Below, one piece after another: positions 38,719-49,265 of a DNA stretch of 64,000 nucleotides. The position numbers were made by a program, and so were the translations under genes. The notes under the pieces are model-generated. The model was not told the DNA's origin. It searched no databases and saw only the letters and a program-made list of their open reading frames with translations. Numbering within the stretch: position 1 is the first letter of the stretch; every line of letters starts with the position of its first letter. This stretch comes from Tetradesmus obliquus (taxonomy: Eukaryota > Chlorophyta > Chlorophyceae > Sphaeropleales > Scenedesmaceae), in NCBI GenBank assembly GCA_030272155.1, contig CP126194.1, positions 3,029,501 to 3,093,500 of the forward strand, in the 5' to 3' direction.

Positions 38719-39177
38719 GGGCTCCACAGGGGCAGGCTGCACCTCCTCCTGCTGCTGCTGCCTGCCTGCAGCAGAGCCTGCTGCCAGGTCCTGGCTGGTC
38801 TGTGTTGCCATGTCATGGCTGGCAGCAGGCTGCTGCTGCTGCTGCTCTGTCACAATGTCATGTGCAGTAAGCACCTCCCCCAGCTGCTGCTCAACCTGTT
38901 CCATCTGCTGCTGCTGCTGCCGCAGCAGCTGTGCTGCATGCTGCGCTGCATGGTGTGCTGCGTGCTGTGCTGCCACCTCAGCTGCGCCAGCCTGCACTGC
39001 TGCCTGCTGGGCCTCCTCATGACTTGCTGGCTGCGCCTGCCGCTGACTTGCTGCAGTACTGTCAGCAGCAGCAGGGTGCGGCTGCTCAGGCTCTGCAACC
39101 TCTTGCTGCTGCTGCTGCTGCTCTGGTGTGGCCAGCTCCTCATGCCGGGGCTGTGGTGGTTCCTGAGGCACCTCCAC

Positions 39178-39211
<34 letters not shown>

Positions 39212-41133
39212 TGCTGCTGCGGGTGGCTGTCAGCTGCTGGCTCAGACACAGCCAGCTCAGCATGTGCATCAAAGGTGCTATGGGGCTCCTGCTTCTGCTG
39301 CTGCTGCTGCTGGCTCTGGTCAACAGCATGCTGCTGCTCCAGCACATTCACAGCAGGGGTTTCCACCAACACCTCTGGCTGCTGCTGCTGCAGTTCCACT
39401 GGCTGCTGCTGCTGCTCAGCTTGCTGCTGCTGATGTTGGGAGTCTATGTGTTGCACTTCCGCCGGGTGCTGCACATGTTGAGGCTCGTCAGCGTGGCTAC
39501 CCGTAGGTGTGTGTGCATCTGCAGCCTGCGCAGCAGCCACCTCTGCCGCCTGCTGCTGCTGCTGCTGCTGCCCCACTGCTGGCTCATGCACATCAACTGC
39601 TGGCGGCTGGGCCTCCCTTGCGTCTGGCTGCTGCTGCTGGAGGTGCTCATGCTGCAGTTCTGCTGCTGCTGGCGCCCGCTCTCCCTGCATATGCACAGCT
39701 GTCGGCTCCTCAACATGTGAGGCCACTGCTGTCTCAGGTGCCTCGCCTGCTGCTGCTGCTGCGGGTGCGTCATGCAGCTGCCCTGCGGCCTCTGCAGGCG
39801 CTGCAGCAGCATTAACAGTAGCCTGCTGAGCCTGGGCTGCTGCAGCATGTGCTGCTGCAGTTGCTGCTGCAGCTGCAGCTGCTGCTGCTGCAGCCTGTTC
39901 AGCTGCTGCCTGCTCTGCTGCCGCTGCTCGCTCTGCCGCTGCTCGCTCTGCCGCTGCTCGCTCCGCTGCTGCTTGCTCCACTGCCGCATGCTCTGCTGCT
40001 GCCCGTTCTGCTGCTTCCCGCTCTGCCGCTGCTGCCCGTTCTGCCTCCAGCGCCTGCTGCTGCTGCTCCAGCAACAAGCGCTTCTGCTCAGCTGCAGCAG
40101 CAGCAGCTGCTGCCTTTTCAGCCTCCAGCTGCTGCTGGTGCTCGTCAGCAGCAGCAACATCAGCTTCGTTGTCAGCCTCAGCTGGCTGCTGCTGACCAGC
40201 CTGCTGCTCAGTGAGCAAGCGCTTCTGCTCAGCTTCAAGTGCCTGCTGCTCAAGCATCAAGCGCTTCTGCTCTGCAGCAGCTTCTGCATCTTCAGGAGTG
40301 GCATGTCCGGCAATGGTGGGTTGTGCAGCTACGGGCACACCAGCAGTATCAGCATCACCCGCAGGCACTTGCCCAGTGTGCTGCTGCGCATCTTCAGCTG
40401 CTGCAGGCACCTGCTGCTGCTGCTGGTGCTCCTGCTGCTGCTGTTCTGACAGTAAGCGCGCCTGCTCTTGCTGCTGCTGCTCCAACAGCAGCCGTGCCTG
40501 CTCCTGCTCCTGCTGCTCTCGCTCACGCTGCTGCTGCAGGGCCTGCTGCTGCGCCCTCTCACGCTCCTGCTGCATCGCCTGCTGCTGCTGCAGCGCGAGC
40601 CTCTCAGCCTCTGCTGCCTGCTGCTGCGCCTGCTGCTGCCTGATGTACTCCAATTCATCGGCATCCTCCTCCACGCTAGCCTGCCCTTCGGGACTGCTGC
40701 CAGGCACAGCAGCAGCAGCAGCAGGATCAGGCTGGCCCTCAGGACTGCTGCTAGCGTTGTCATCTGCAGCGGCGTGTGCTGCATCAGGGTCAATGATGCC
40801 TAATGCTGCTGGCGGGTGCGCATGCTGCTGCTGCTGCTGGCTGTCTGCGGGGTGTTCTGTTGGCCATGTGGGGTAGTCTGGAGTGGCTGGCTCATCGTGG
40901 AAGGTTCCTGGTGGCTCATCATCCTCGTCAGCATCTGCAGCATCTGCAGCAGCAGCAGCAGCAGCAGCAGCAGCGGCAGCAGCAGCGGCAGCAGCAGGCA
41001 ACAGGACAGGGGCAGACACCAGCATTGGTGAGATGCTGTGCTGGAAAGAGGCACGTGCGGGTGCTCTGATCACTGAGCTGCCAAAGCGGAGCTGCAGGAG
41101 ATACTCCGCATCAAACGCCACCAGGGATGCAAG
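37255..41133 (-). CDS. giant Gln/Ala/Glu-rich coiled-coil reading frame ending in HTDL
   Basis: A single exon of about 1290 codons with no stop. It opens after a likely acceptor (TGCTGCAAG|CTTGCATCC) and reads LASLVAFDAEYLLQLRFG, which joins in phase to VLTGSK|GTGGGC at 41294. The body is low-complexity: poly-Ala, then EQKRLLLEQQ and AERAAAERAAAERA coiled-coil repeats, then about 600 residues of Gln/Pro/Val/Glu blocks. A more ordinary acidic C-terminus follows: VVMEVRPHEGVYQYFDAA, YSDYYFGSAADAADAEDY, DLDDISKLIEEEQARAF, IMDMEDVGLYHYEPEGSEE and final SGSDSEHTDL. It may be the 3' exon of the SEC20-like gene immediately upstream, or a separate gene. The tail composition (non-repetitive, Tyr/Asp-rich) argues that it is really translated. 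No function is assigned. Confidence 0.6.
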
Positions 41134-41225
41134 CTTGCAGCAAACACACCCACGGCAATTAGCACAAGCATGCAATCAGCACCAGCTGTGCACACGCAGC
41201 ACATGTAACACCACACCATGATGCA

Positions 41226-42204
41226 TCACCATGCCCTGTACAGGCCCAACAGCAAGCACCACCACACGCGAGCACCACCCCAGATATGCCCACCTTGCTG
41301 CCTGTGAGCACCATTTGCGGCCCCATGGCATGAGCCATCAGTGGCAGAGCACCCCCAGGACTCACTCCCTCCACCAGCAGCCGCCGTTGCTGCTGCTGCT
41401 GCTGCGTGGCATGCCACATCTCCCTCCATGCACTGCTGACCGCTGCCTGGCGGCTGCTCCTGACCCTGCCTGGGCGTATGAGGCGCATCCGGCACGCGCT
41501 GCTGCTGCTGTTCCTGCTGCCTCAGCCGCTGCAGCCGCGGCGGCAGCAGCGAGCCATCTTCCCCTCGCTGCCACGCCTCCCCTCCAGCCCGCTGCACCTG
41601 CTCATTCTTCTCTGCATCCAGCCATTCGGCTTCTGCGAACGCACCCTGGCCATCTGCCGGCCCCTGCACGCCTGCAAAGTTCGAGTCCCAGGCTGCCCAC
41701 TCATTTGGGTACGCGGCCTCCCCTGCGCCCCACGGCTTCTCAGTCGGCAGGAACGTCCCCGGAGGGATGTTTGCGGCTGCATAGTCGGTGGCAGTGAAGG
41801 GCTGCCCGCCCTGCTTCATGTGCAGCAGCGCATACAGCGGCTGCTTCATGAAGGCGGGCGTGCGCTTGAAGGAGGTGTAGGCCACCACCAGCATGAAGAA
41901 GGCAAAGCCGCCCCAGAAGGCCAGCCTGCGGCAGCAGCAGCAGCAGCAATGCGGCAGCAAGTCAGCCATCGGCAATCAGACAGTTTATCTATCTATCCAA
42001 CTTTTTATCTATCGTGTGCAGGCTCCACACAGTGCAATCGAAAGCTGCAGCGTCGCACAGCAGCAGCACCCAGAAGCACGCCGGCTGCGCAGCCGCCGCA
42101 CCTGTCGATCATGGCCTGGCGCTTGCAGCAGCCAGCGATACAACATGTGGCGAGTCTATCTATCTAGTTTGTGCAGGCTCGTAGTACAGGGGACAGCTGC
42201 AACT

Positions 42205-42248
<44 letters not shown>

Positions 42249-43987
42249 GCACCTGTCAATCATGGCCTGCCGCTTGAGCGTGCCCAGGCTGCCGTGCGCC
42301 TCCCTGAAGTGCTGCTTCTGGCCCACCAGCTCATCATCAGCTTCGCCCAGCCGCCTGTTGCCGGCAGCTGCAACACAACACACGCAGAAGGGGAGGAAAC
42401 AGGGGGCAGAGGGCAGCACAGCAGCAAGGGGGTGAGGTGCATGGCGACAATGACCAGACTGATCAGCCGCCCCAACACCATTGAGATTGATTCAAGGGGT
42501 GCAACGACTGCTTCAAAGCAGCTCCAGCCGCCTGTTGCCGGCAGCTGCAGCACAGCGCATGTGGCAGGAGAGGAAACATGGGTGAGGCGCATGGCAACGA
42601 TAACACGGCCCCACAGCATGATGAGGCAATCGGTGCAACACTGCCTACATGGGCAACTGCATCCAGTACACCGCTGCTGCAGCGCAGCATACTCCAGCCA
42701 ACACACACCAGCTTGCTGCACCATGCTGCTGCATACACAGAACAACACACGGCGTGTATGGCCTGACCCATATGCAGGCCGCCTGTGCTGGCCACGCACC
42801 TATGACGGAGATGTTGCCGTGCGTCTGCTCCAGGTTCTGCGCCATCAGCTGCTTGGTGCGCCGCAGGCTGGCTGTCACGTCCTGCGCACCCGTCAGCGCG
42901 TCCTGCTCGCTGGCGATGCGCCGCTGCCGCTGGCTGAAGTCCGGGGAGCCGATCAGCTCCTGGCGCTGCGGAAACAAACACATATTGTGATGACATAATT
43001 GCAAGCGGGATTCAGTGACTGCAAGTGAAAGAAGAGCCCAAAGCAGCAGGTGCAAGCAGAACTTCCTACGTTCCAAATGCAGTAACAAGGGACAGTGCAA
43101 CGTGCACGCAGAGCTGCATGACGTCCAGTGCCCTATGCCAGTGCGTATGAAGGAAGCAGTGCTAAGTGCCTTTGACAGTGGTTGCTGAAGAGCAGCCAAG
43201 CGTGAATTGAGTCGTGTGCACTGTGACAAGCTCAGGTGCTGCATGCAAGATGCGGCTCGCGAATGCAGGTATCAGCAGCCGGCATTGCATTTCGGCAGCT
43301 TCTGCAGGCACAGACAGCCGAGCATTGCAGGCTCATACGTCCTGTACACACACCTGCTGCACATAGGACTGGTCCTTTCTCCGTGCAAACGAGACGCGAG
43401 CATCCAAGTAAGCCTTGTGTGCCCTGCAGGACAGCATGCACCGCGTCAAACCCGGCTGCTGCTGCTGTGCCAAAGTGGAAGCAAGCCATTGTGTCTGCAC
43501 ATCAGCACAGCAGTGGCACTGATCCCTGCTTGACACGCGCTCCAGGCAGGGTTACAGATGAGCATGTATTATCAGCAGATCGTACCTGTCAAGCTCTCCT
43601 TGATGGTGAGCCAAGCATGTTGCCACGCGCTGCACTTGGTCTGGCCTGCAGCAGTACAAAGCAGCACAACAGGCACGCCTTAGGATGCTCCTACACGCAT
43701 CCCCTAGCCTGCAGATCATTGATGCAGCACTAATCAGCCTTCACTTACGTCTCTTGCTCCTCTGCTGCATACTGCAAGTCCTGCAGTATGGACCTCAACC
43801 GCCTGAACTGATCCTGCACTTTTGCCTCCAGAGCCTGCACTGCGCTGTGGGGCGTGCTGACATCCAGAACAGACAGCTGCTGAATGTCTTGAGACGCAGC
43901 TGCCATGATCTGACTGATCGCATTGCTGATACGCTGTTCATCAGCCCCCAGAGGTGGCATGGCCATCCCCCCGTTCATCATCTTCAC
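41226..43987 (-). CDS. SEC20: Sec20-type Qb-SNARE (multi-exon)
   Basis: ER-resident SNARE for Golgi-to-ER retrograde transport. Minus-strand segments: MKMMNGGMAMPPLGADEQ at 43987, then ISQIMAAASQDIQQLS and ALEAKVQDQFRRLRSILQDL; AYLDARVSFARRKDQSYVQQ near 43350; ELIGSPDFSQRQRRIASEQDAL and DVTASLRRTKQLMAQNLEQT near 42850-42960 (SNARE-like helix, closest to plant Sec20); GNRRLGEADDELVGQKQHF .. LGTLKRQAMIDR near 42250-42370; and a single membrane segment LAFWGGFAFFMLVVAYTSF near 41930. After the membrane the frame continues with AANIPPGTFLPTEKPWGAGE and EAEWLDAEKNEQVQRAGGE, far longer than the usual short lumenal tail. The frame runs to a stop at 41226, but a different frame reaches a donor at 41294 that could splice to the Gln/Ala-rich exon downstream; the frame change between them is unresolved. 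Two of its junctions carry tandem duplicates. Confidence 0.78.
42097..42610 (-). repeat. tandem duplications at both borders of one SEC20 exon
   Basis: The exon end CGGCAGGCCATGATTGACAG|GTGCGG (42249-42276) recurs at 42097-42126 as CGCCAGGCCATGATCGACAG|GTGCGG, preceded by TGCTGCAAG, a possible acceptor, so a 20-nt micro-exon. The exon start GCAGCTGCCGGCAACAGGCGG (42351-42371) recurs at 42527-42547, and the sequence upstream of it (GGAGGAAAC .. GTGAGGTGCATGGC) is repeated too. Thus both splice junctions of the same exon have been copied, in opposite directions. Confidence 0.82.
42207..42246. repeat. (CAG)n tract just inside a SEC20 intron
   Basis: About 13 CAG units on the plus strand, read as (CTG)n on the coding minus strand, begin a few bases after the 5' splice site GACAG|GTGCGGC. 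They separate the true exon end from its duplicate copy. Confidence 0.85.
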
Positions 43988-44477
43988 TGCCTTGCTTACA
44001 GCTCGTTCAATTCGTTAAGAAAACGTGAGTCATGATTCTATCAAAACTACGTTCTTGATGTTCGCCACAGCATGGATACACAAGGAGACCAGCTGCTTGT
44101 TGTGCCGGTTGGTTGTGCTCCAGCAGAACGACCTCAGCCGAGCTACAGGAGGCCGGACATATTGTAATCATCCACCACGTGAACGTTGACACAAAAAAAA
44201 ACCCAGCAGGCTGTTATGACACCTTGTCCCTGCATGTAACTGCTGCATGCCCCTGGGTGCATCTGCCTGCATCGCCTGCTGCTTGCAGGATTGCAACCAT
44301 ACTGTCACTTGACGATCGCATGGTACATCCACGCGTGTGCCAGAGCAATTGAGCTGCAGCAGAGCCACACCTGGGACACCCGCTTGCAAACTGTACCACA
44401 CTGCCTTCACATTGCTGGCCTGATCCTCTTGGACGTTAAACTATTGATGCAAACTGCACAGTCAACATTACAGCCTG
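43988..44477. promoter_or_regulatory. head-to-head intergenic region SEC20 / ABC1K
   Basis: About 490 bp between the divergent starts of SEC20 (43987) and the proposed start of the ABC1-family kinase. The kinase start is uncertain, so part of this region could be its 5' exon. No motif was identified. Confidence 0.35.
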
Positions 44478-47400
44478 ATGTTGGTGCACAATGTGCCCAC
44501 TGGTCACTGTTGCGCCCGAACAGGCTGTATCAGGCTGCCACACCCAACACCAGCATGCAAGCACCAGCACAGAACCTGGCACAACCGGCTCCAGCACCCG
44601 CAACGGCAGCATGCACACCAGCATCACAAAAGCCCAAGGCATCAGCAAGCTGTCCTTAGAGAGGCACCTGTCAGTGCAGCACCCCCGCAGTATGACCGGC
44701 AGGAGATAGAGCAGCTGTTTGCAACGCGGCCAGACCTAGCAATCCGCAGGGGCCTGCAGGTGTGTTGGACTTGTGCAGATTGCCGGCAGCCACAAACATA
44801 CAATGTGCTGTATCTTAATCAGCTGCCAACCTCTCAAGTCACTTGTTGCTGCAAATGGCCACGCCATCCTGCTGTTATGACCGTGCGCTACAGCTGGCAC
44901 CTGTTTGTGACAACCCTGTGAGCCAGCCTGAACATATTTGCTGCTATGCAGGTGCTGGCTGTACTCACAAAGTTGGTGCTGCTGCAACTAAGGCCGCACT
45001 CTGCATCAGCAGCAGCAGGCGCAACATATGCAGCCAGCGTGCGCCAGCTTGTGTCAGAGCTGGGAGTGCTCTGGGTCAAACTCGGTCAAACACTGTCTGT
45101 CAGGCCAGACCTGATCGGGACCAAACTGGCAGCAGCGCTTGCAGGGCTGCAGGTGCGGCTCGGGGCATGGCTTGCTGGAGTGATGAGCAGCTGTTTCGAC
45201 TCACAAACTGCTGCATCAAACTACAGCATTGGTGTGGCTTCTGCTCGCGCGCGGCTGATATCCCTGCTGCATAAAACAGTGCACACCGCTTGACCCGGCT
45301 GCAGCCTGCTTGCATGCAAGCTTGCAGCTGGCCGCATCTGCCATGCGATGCCTGCCAGACTGCAAAGCGCTTGGTCACCTGACAACTGCTGGTGTGTCAT
45401 GTGCCCCTCCAGGAGGGATCGCCACCCTTTGACGATGCAACAGCAGCAGCCATCATTTGCAGTGACTTGGGTCGGCCGCCCTCTGAGCTGTTTGCTTGGC
45501 TGTCTCCGGCACCTGTTGCCTCAGCATCACTGGGGCAGGTCTACCAAGCAAGGCTGGCAGCAGATGGCAGGCTGGTGGCAGTGAAGGTGAAGGCCGCTTG
45601 CCGTAGGCTGCAGCAGGTACTGTTTCACCAGCTGCAAGCATGCACACCACTCTTGCAGCTCTGGGGTTTTGTGTTGCTGGCATGAGTGTTGCAGGCCCTG
45701 CTGCTGCGCCTGGTGCCACCTTCAGTGCCACTGGTCCTGCAAACCCTCAGCTATTTGGAAACCCATTTTAAACTTCCAATGCCCGCAGGTTCAGCGGCCC
45801 GGGGTGTGGCAGCAGACGCAGGTTGACCTGGCGGTGCTGCTGCTGCTGCTGCGGCTGCTGCGCGGGGCGGGGCGCATCAAGCAGGACATCAGCCTGTGGG
45901 CTGACACGCTGGGCAGTGGGCTGGCACAGGAGCTGGATTATGAGCAGGTGTGCATTTGTGTGCTTTTGAGGTTCAGCTTCCAAAGTCTTAGGGTGATTGC
46001 TGTGTTGAGGCGCACGGCCCCAACCCTGGCCCCGTGAGCTGCTGGCTTTGTGAAAGCGGCGAAATGCTTGGCAGGGACATGACAACTCCACGCATCAACA
46101 GCAAACTCTTCTGTGCATGTGTGTTCACTGGGCAGTCAGACACCTTCATACGCCGCCAGCATATTACTGCTGCAAAAGCAGCACCGGTTACACTTTTGAC
46201 TCTGTTCTGTTGCAGGAGGCGCGCAACTTGGAGCTATTTGCTGCAGCGCACAGGCGGCTGGACTTCGTCACCACTCCTGCAGTGGTGTGGGAGCTGACAA
46301 GCCACAGGTCTGCACTGCTGTGGCTCTTCTGCCCTTTCTGTGGTATCAATGCGTTGCAAATTTGGTGGTAGCTGCTGCAGCATCAGTTCTGACACGGCTG
46401 CAGATGTTATGCTGCGCTGATATCGTCATGTACCCTGCAGCTGAGATGCCGTGCCCTGCGTACGCATTCCTGCAAATCAACACAGATCAGCATGTGTGGC
46501 CATTAAACACACCTGCAGGCAGAGATGAGCCCAGCCCATCCACCATCATCTGCTTGCGCTGCATGTTTGTTTACACCTGCCCTGCCAGGGTGCTGACTAC
46601 CACATGGGTAGACGGCAGGACCCCCGGCCAGCTGCTACGCCAGGCCAGCAAATCATCATCAGCAGCAGCAGCAGCACAGCCGGCGTCAGCTACGCACACA
46701 CACCCCTCAGCAACCACACCACACCTCCCGCCGCCGCCGCCGCCGCCGCAGCAGCAGCAGCAGCAGCAGCAGCACGACTCTCCAGCAGAGCAGCAGCAGC
46801 AGCTGCTGCAGCTGGTGAGGCTAGGTGTGGAGGCTAGCCTGTGCCAGCTAGTGACAACCGGCGTGCTGCATGCAGACCCGCACCCCGGCAACCTGCTGCT
46901 GACCCCTCAGGGGCAGCTGGCATACATCGACTTTGGCCTGCTGGTGCAGGTGCCTCCTGCTGCATCGCTGGTGAGTGTGGCACATGTCCATGTGGTTGTC
47001 AAACAGCTGGCTGTTCGTGCTGCGCTGCAGCAGTAGAAAGCGTCGTATGGTCGGCAGGCTCATGCGGCTGGAGACCTCCAGGTGTATTCCTGATCGCCCA
47101 AGCGTGGCTTGAGCAGCCTGCAGTTTGTTTGCGTTCTGTTTGCGGCCCGTGCTTTGTGGTGTAGTGTGGATGGGGGGGTCTGCGCTCGAAGCGCGCCAGC
47201 CTATCAGCTTCAGCATGTTGCATGCCGAACCCACATGCTGCTCACGCTGCCCTGCTGCTCTTGCTGGACACCAGGTGGAACAGTTGGCGCCCAACACGCA
47301 CAGCTTACCTCTCACTCACTGTCGCGGCACTGCACTCCCAGACTACAGCATTGGTGTCAAGTGGTGCGTTTGCATGTTGCGCGCTGCTGCTGCTGCTGCT

Positions 47401-49085
47401 GCTGCTGCTGCCCGCTCAGGCCATGATGAGTGCGCTGCTGCACTGGGCTGTGGCTGACTGGCTGGCGCTGGCACATGACCTGGGAGACATGGGCCTGCTG
47501 AAGCAGTCCACAGACAGGGCCCAGCTGGCAGCAGACCTGCAGCAGCAGTTCACCAGGCTGTATGCAGCACAAAACAGCAGTGTAGTTGGCAGCAGCAGCA
47601 GCAGCAGCAGCGAGCTTGCTGATGGTATGGCTGCAGGACTCCCAGCAGCAGCAGCAGCAGCGGCGTCCATGACAGGGCTTGATAGCAAACAGCAGCAGCA
47701 GCAGTCTCTGCTGCTGTCAAGGGCTGGTGCCATCAGCTTTGGCGACTTTGCTGGCGTGATTGCAGCGCTGGCTGTCAAGTACCGCTTTGAGCTGCCACCG
47801 TACTACACACTGGTCGTCAGGTGCGCGCCATGAGGCTGAACGTCACAGACCTGCCTGTGCTGCATATGCAACTCTGCTGGTACTGCATGTGCGGGCCGCA
47901 GCTAACGCGTGCAGCAGCAGCCAACTGTCTTGTGCACACTTGCGTGCTACTAGCAGACTGAATATGTGCATGGCTTGCTGCACTGCACATGTCAAACCCT
48001 CTCGCTGGTCAATCCCCCACCGTTCGGCACTTACTAGACAGACACACGATGCTGCGGAGGCAGCCTGTCTCACCATGCCAGTCACATCTGTTGCCTCTTT
48101 GCTGCTGGATGCTCTGCGCGCGTGTTGCAGGTCGCTCACAACCCTAGAAGGTTTTGCACTGCTGGTGGACCCTAGCTCACGCGCTGACATTGCCCGGGCA
48201 GCCGTTAGGGTGAGTGTCGAATGACAGGTTGGTAATTGCAACATCGCAGATTTGACAGCAATGTCTGGTTTTGCATTGCAGGGTGTACGCTTCTGTACAG
48301 GGTGACCAAAGCACGCCACGTCTTCATGCATAGTGCTTGCACAGTACCCCCTGTTTTCCTGTTCTCAAATGCCAGGGTGCAGGTGGATCAGTCTTTTTTC
48401 GGTCATCTGACACACAGCCTATTCTGTATTGCAGGCGATTGTGCGCCAGCTTCTGACTGATGAGCGACCAGCAGCGCAGCAGCTGCTGTGTGAGCTGCTG
48501 CGCAGCCCCACAGCAGCGGGCTGCATCAACCTGCCGCTGCTGCAGGAGCTGCTGCAGCTGCAGCAGCAGCAGCAACAGCTGCGTCATAATCACCACCAAG
48601 AGCAATCAAAGCAGCACCACCGAAGCTTGGTGCAGCAGCAGCAGCCTTGGCTGGGGCAGCTGCTGCAGCAGTTTGATGCTGTGCAGCTGGCACAGCAGTT
48701 GACCAGCACAGAGGCCGCGGGCTTGCGTTCTGCAGCAGTGCAGCACCTGCTGGCTGCCAAATGGCAACCAACACAGCAGCAGCAGCAGCAGCAGCAGCAG
48801 TCTACCAGTGAAGGCCAAGGAGCCAGCTTGCACACACGGCGAGGCCACCAGCAGCAAGGAAGGCATGACAGCATTGAGCAGGCGGAAATCTCTGCATTAC
48901 GCAGTAACTCTGATCGTTCGCATCGTTTGACTGCAGCTGTGAGATTGCTGATTGGGTGGCTACTCAAAGCAGGTTGGAGAGGCGTGCTGCTCATCTGGCA
49001 GTTGACTGCTCTGGCTGCGACGTTGAGTGCCAAGCGGCTGCTAGTTGTTATCACAGGATATCGGCGGCGGCAGCAACCTGTGTAA
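44478..49085 (+). CDS. ABC1/ADCK/UbiB-family atypical kinase (multi-exon)
   Basis: Atypical protein-kinase-like ATPase of the UbiB family, which in algae acts in mitochondria or plastids on ubiquinone or plastoquinone/prenyl-lipid homeostasis. Segments in order: YDRQEIEQLFATRPDLAIRR (44690), LGVLWVKLGQTLSVRPDL with the KxGQ motif (45070), SPAPVASASLGQVYQARL (the Ala-rich loop replacing the Gly loop, 45510), GRLVAVK with the ATP-site Lys, VQRPGVWQQTQVDLAVL, DTLGSGLAQELDYEQ|EARNLE, VLTTTWVDG, then a Ser/Ala/Pro/Gln insertion of about 65 residues. GVLHADPHPGNLL (catalytic Asp/Asn) and LAYIDFGL (metal Asp) follow at about 46865-46940. The C-terminal part has VADWLALAHDLGDMG, ISFGDFAGVIAALAVKYRFELPPYY, LTTLEGFALLVDP and AIVRQLLTDERPAAQQLL, and a hydrophobic end. 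Stop at 49083-49085. The N-terminus before YDRQ is basic and acid-poor, consistent with organelle targeting, but the exact ATG is uncertain. Confidence 0.88.
47383..47410 (+). repeat. (CTG)n tract at an ABC1K 3' splice site
   Basis: Nine or so CTG units precede CCCGCTCAG|GCCATGATGAGTGCG, the acceptor of the exon encoding AMMSALLHWAVADWL. Same arrangement as in TIM22 and the PHD/FHA gene. Confidence 0.8.
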
Positions 49086-49265
49086 CAGTGCGCGCTAGAT
49101 CAGGCTTCATCTGCGGGGTTCTGGCTGCCCTGCTGGATGCACTTTTAAAAGTTGCGGATGCAGCTTGAGCAGGACAGAGAGTTCAAAAAATCACTACAAA
49201 GAGACGAATGCACCCATGCCATGTGTTCATACACAAACTTTCAGCATGCCCGGCGCCACTTCTGG

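Noticed and set aside
38116-39720. 534-codon Leu/Cys-rich plus-strand frame
   Set aside because: It is the complement of (CAG)n poly-Gln codons in the minus-strand reading frame; composition is almost only Leu, Cys and Trp-type triplet shadows.
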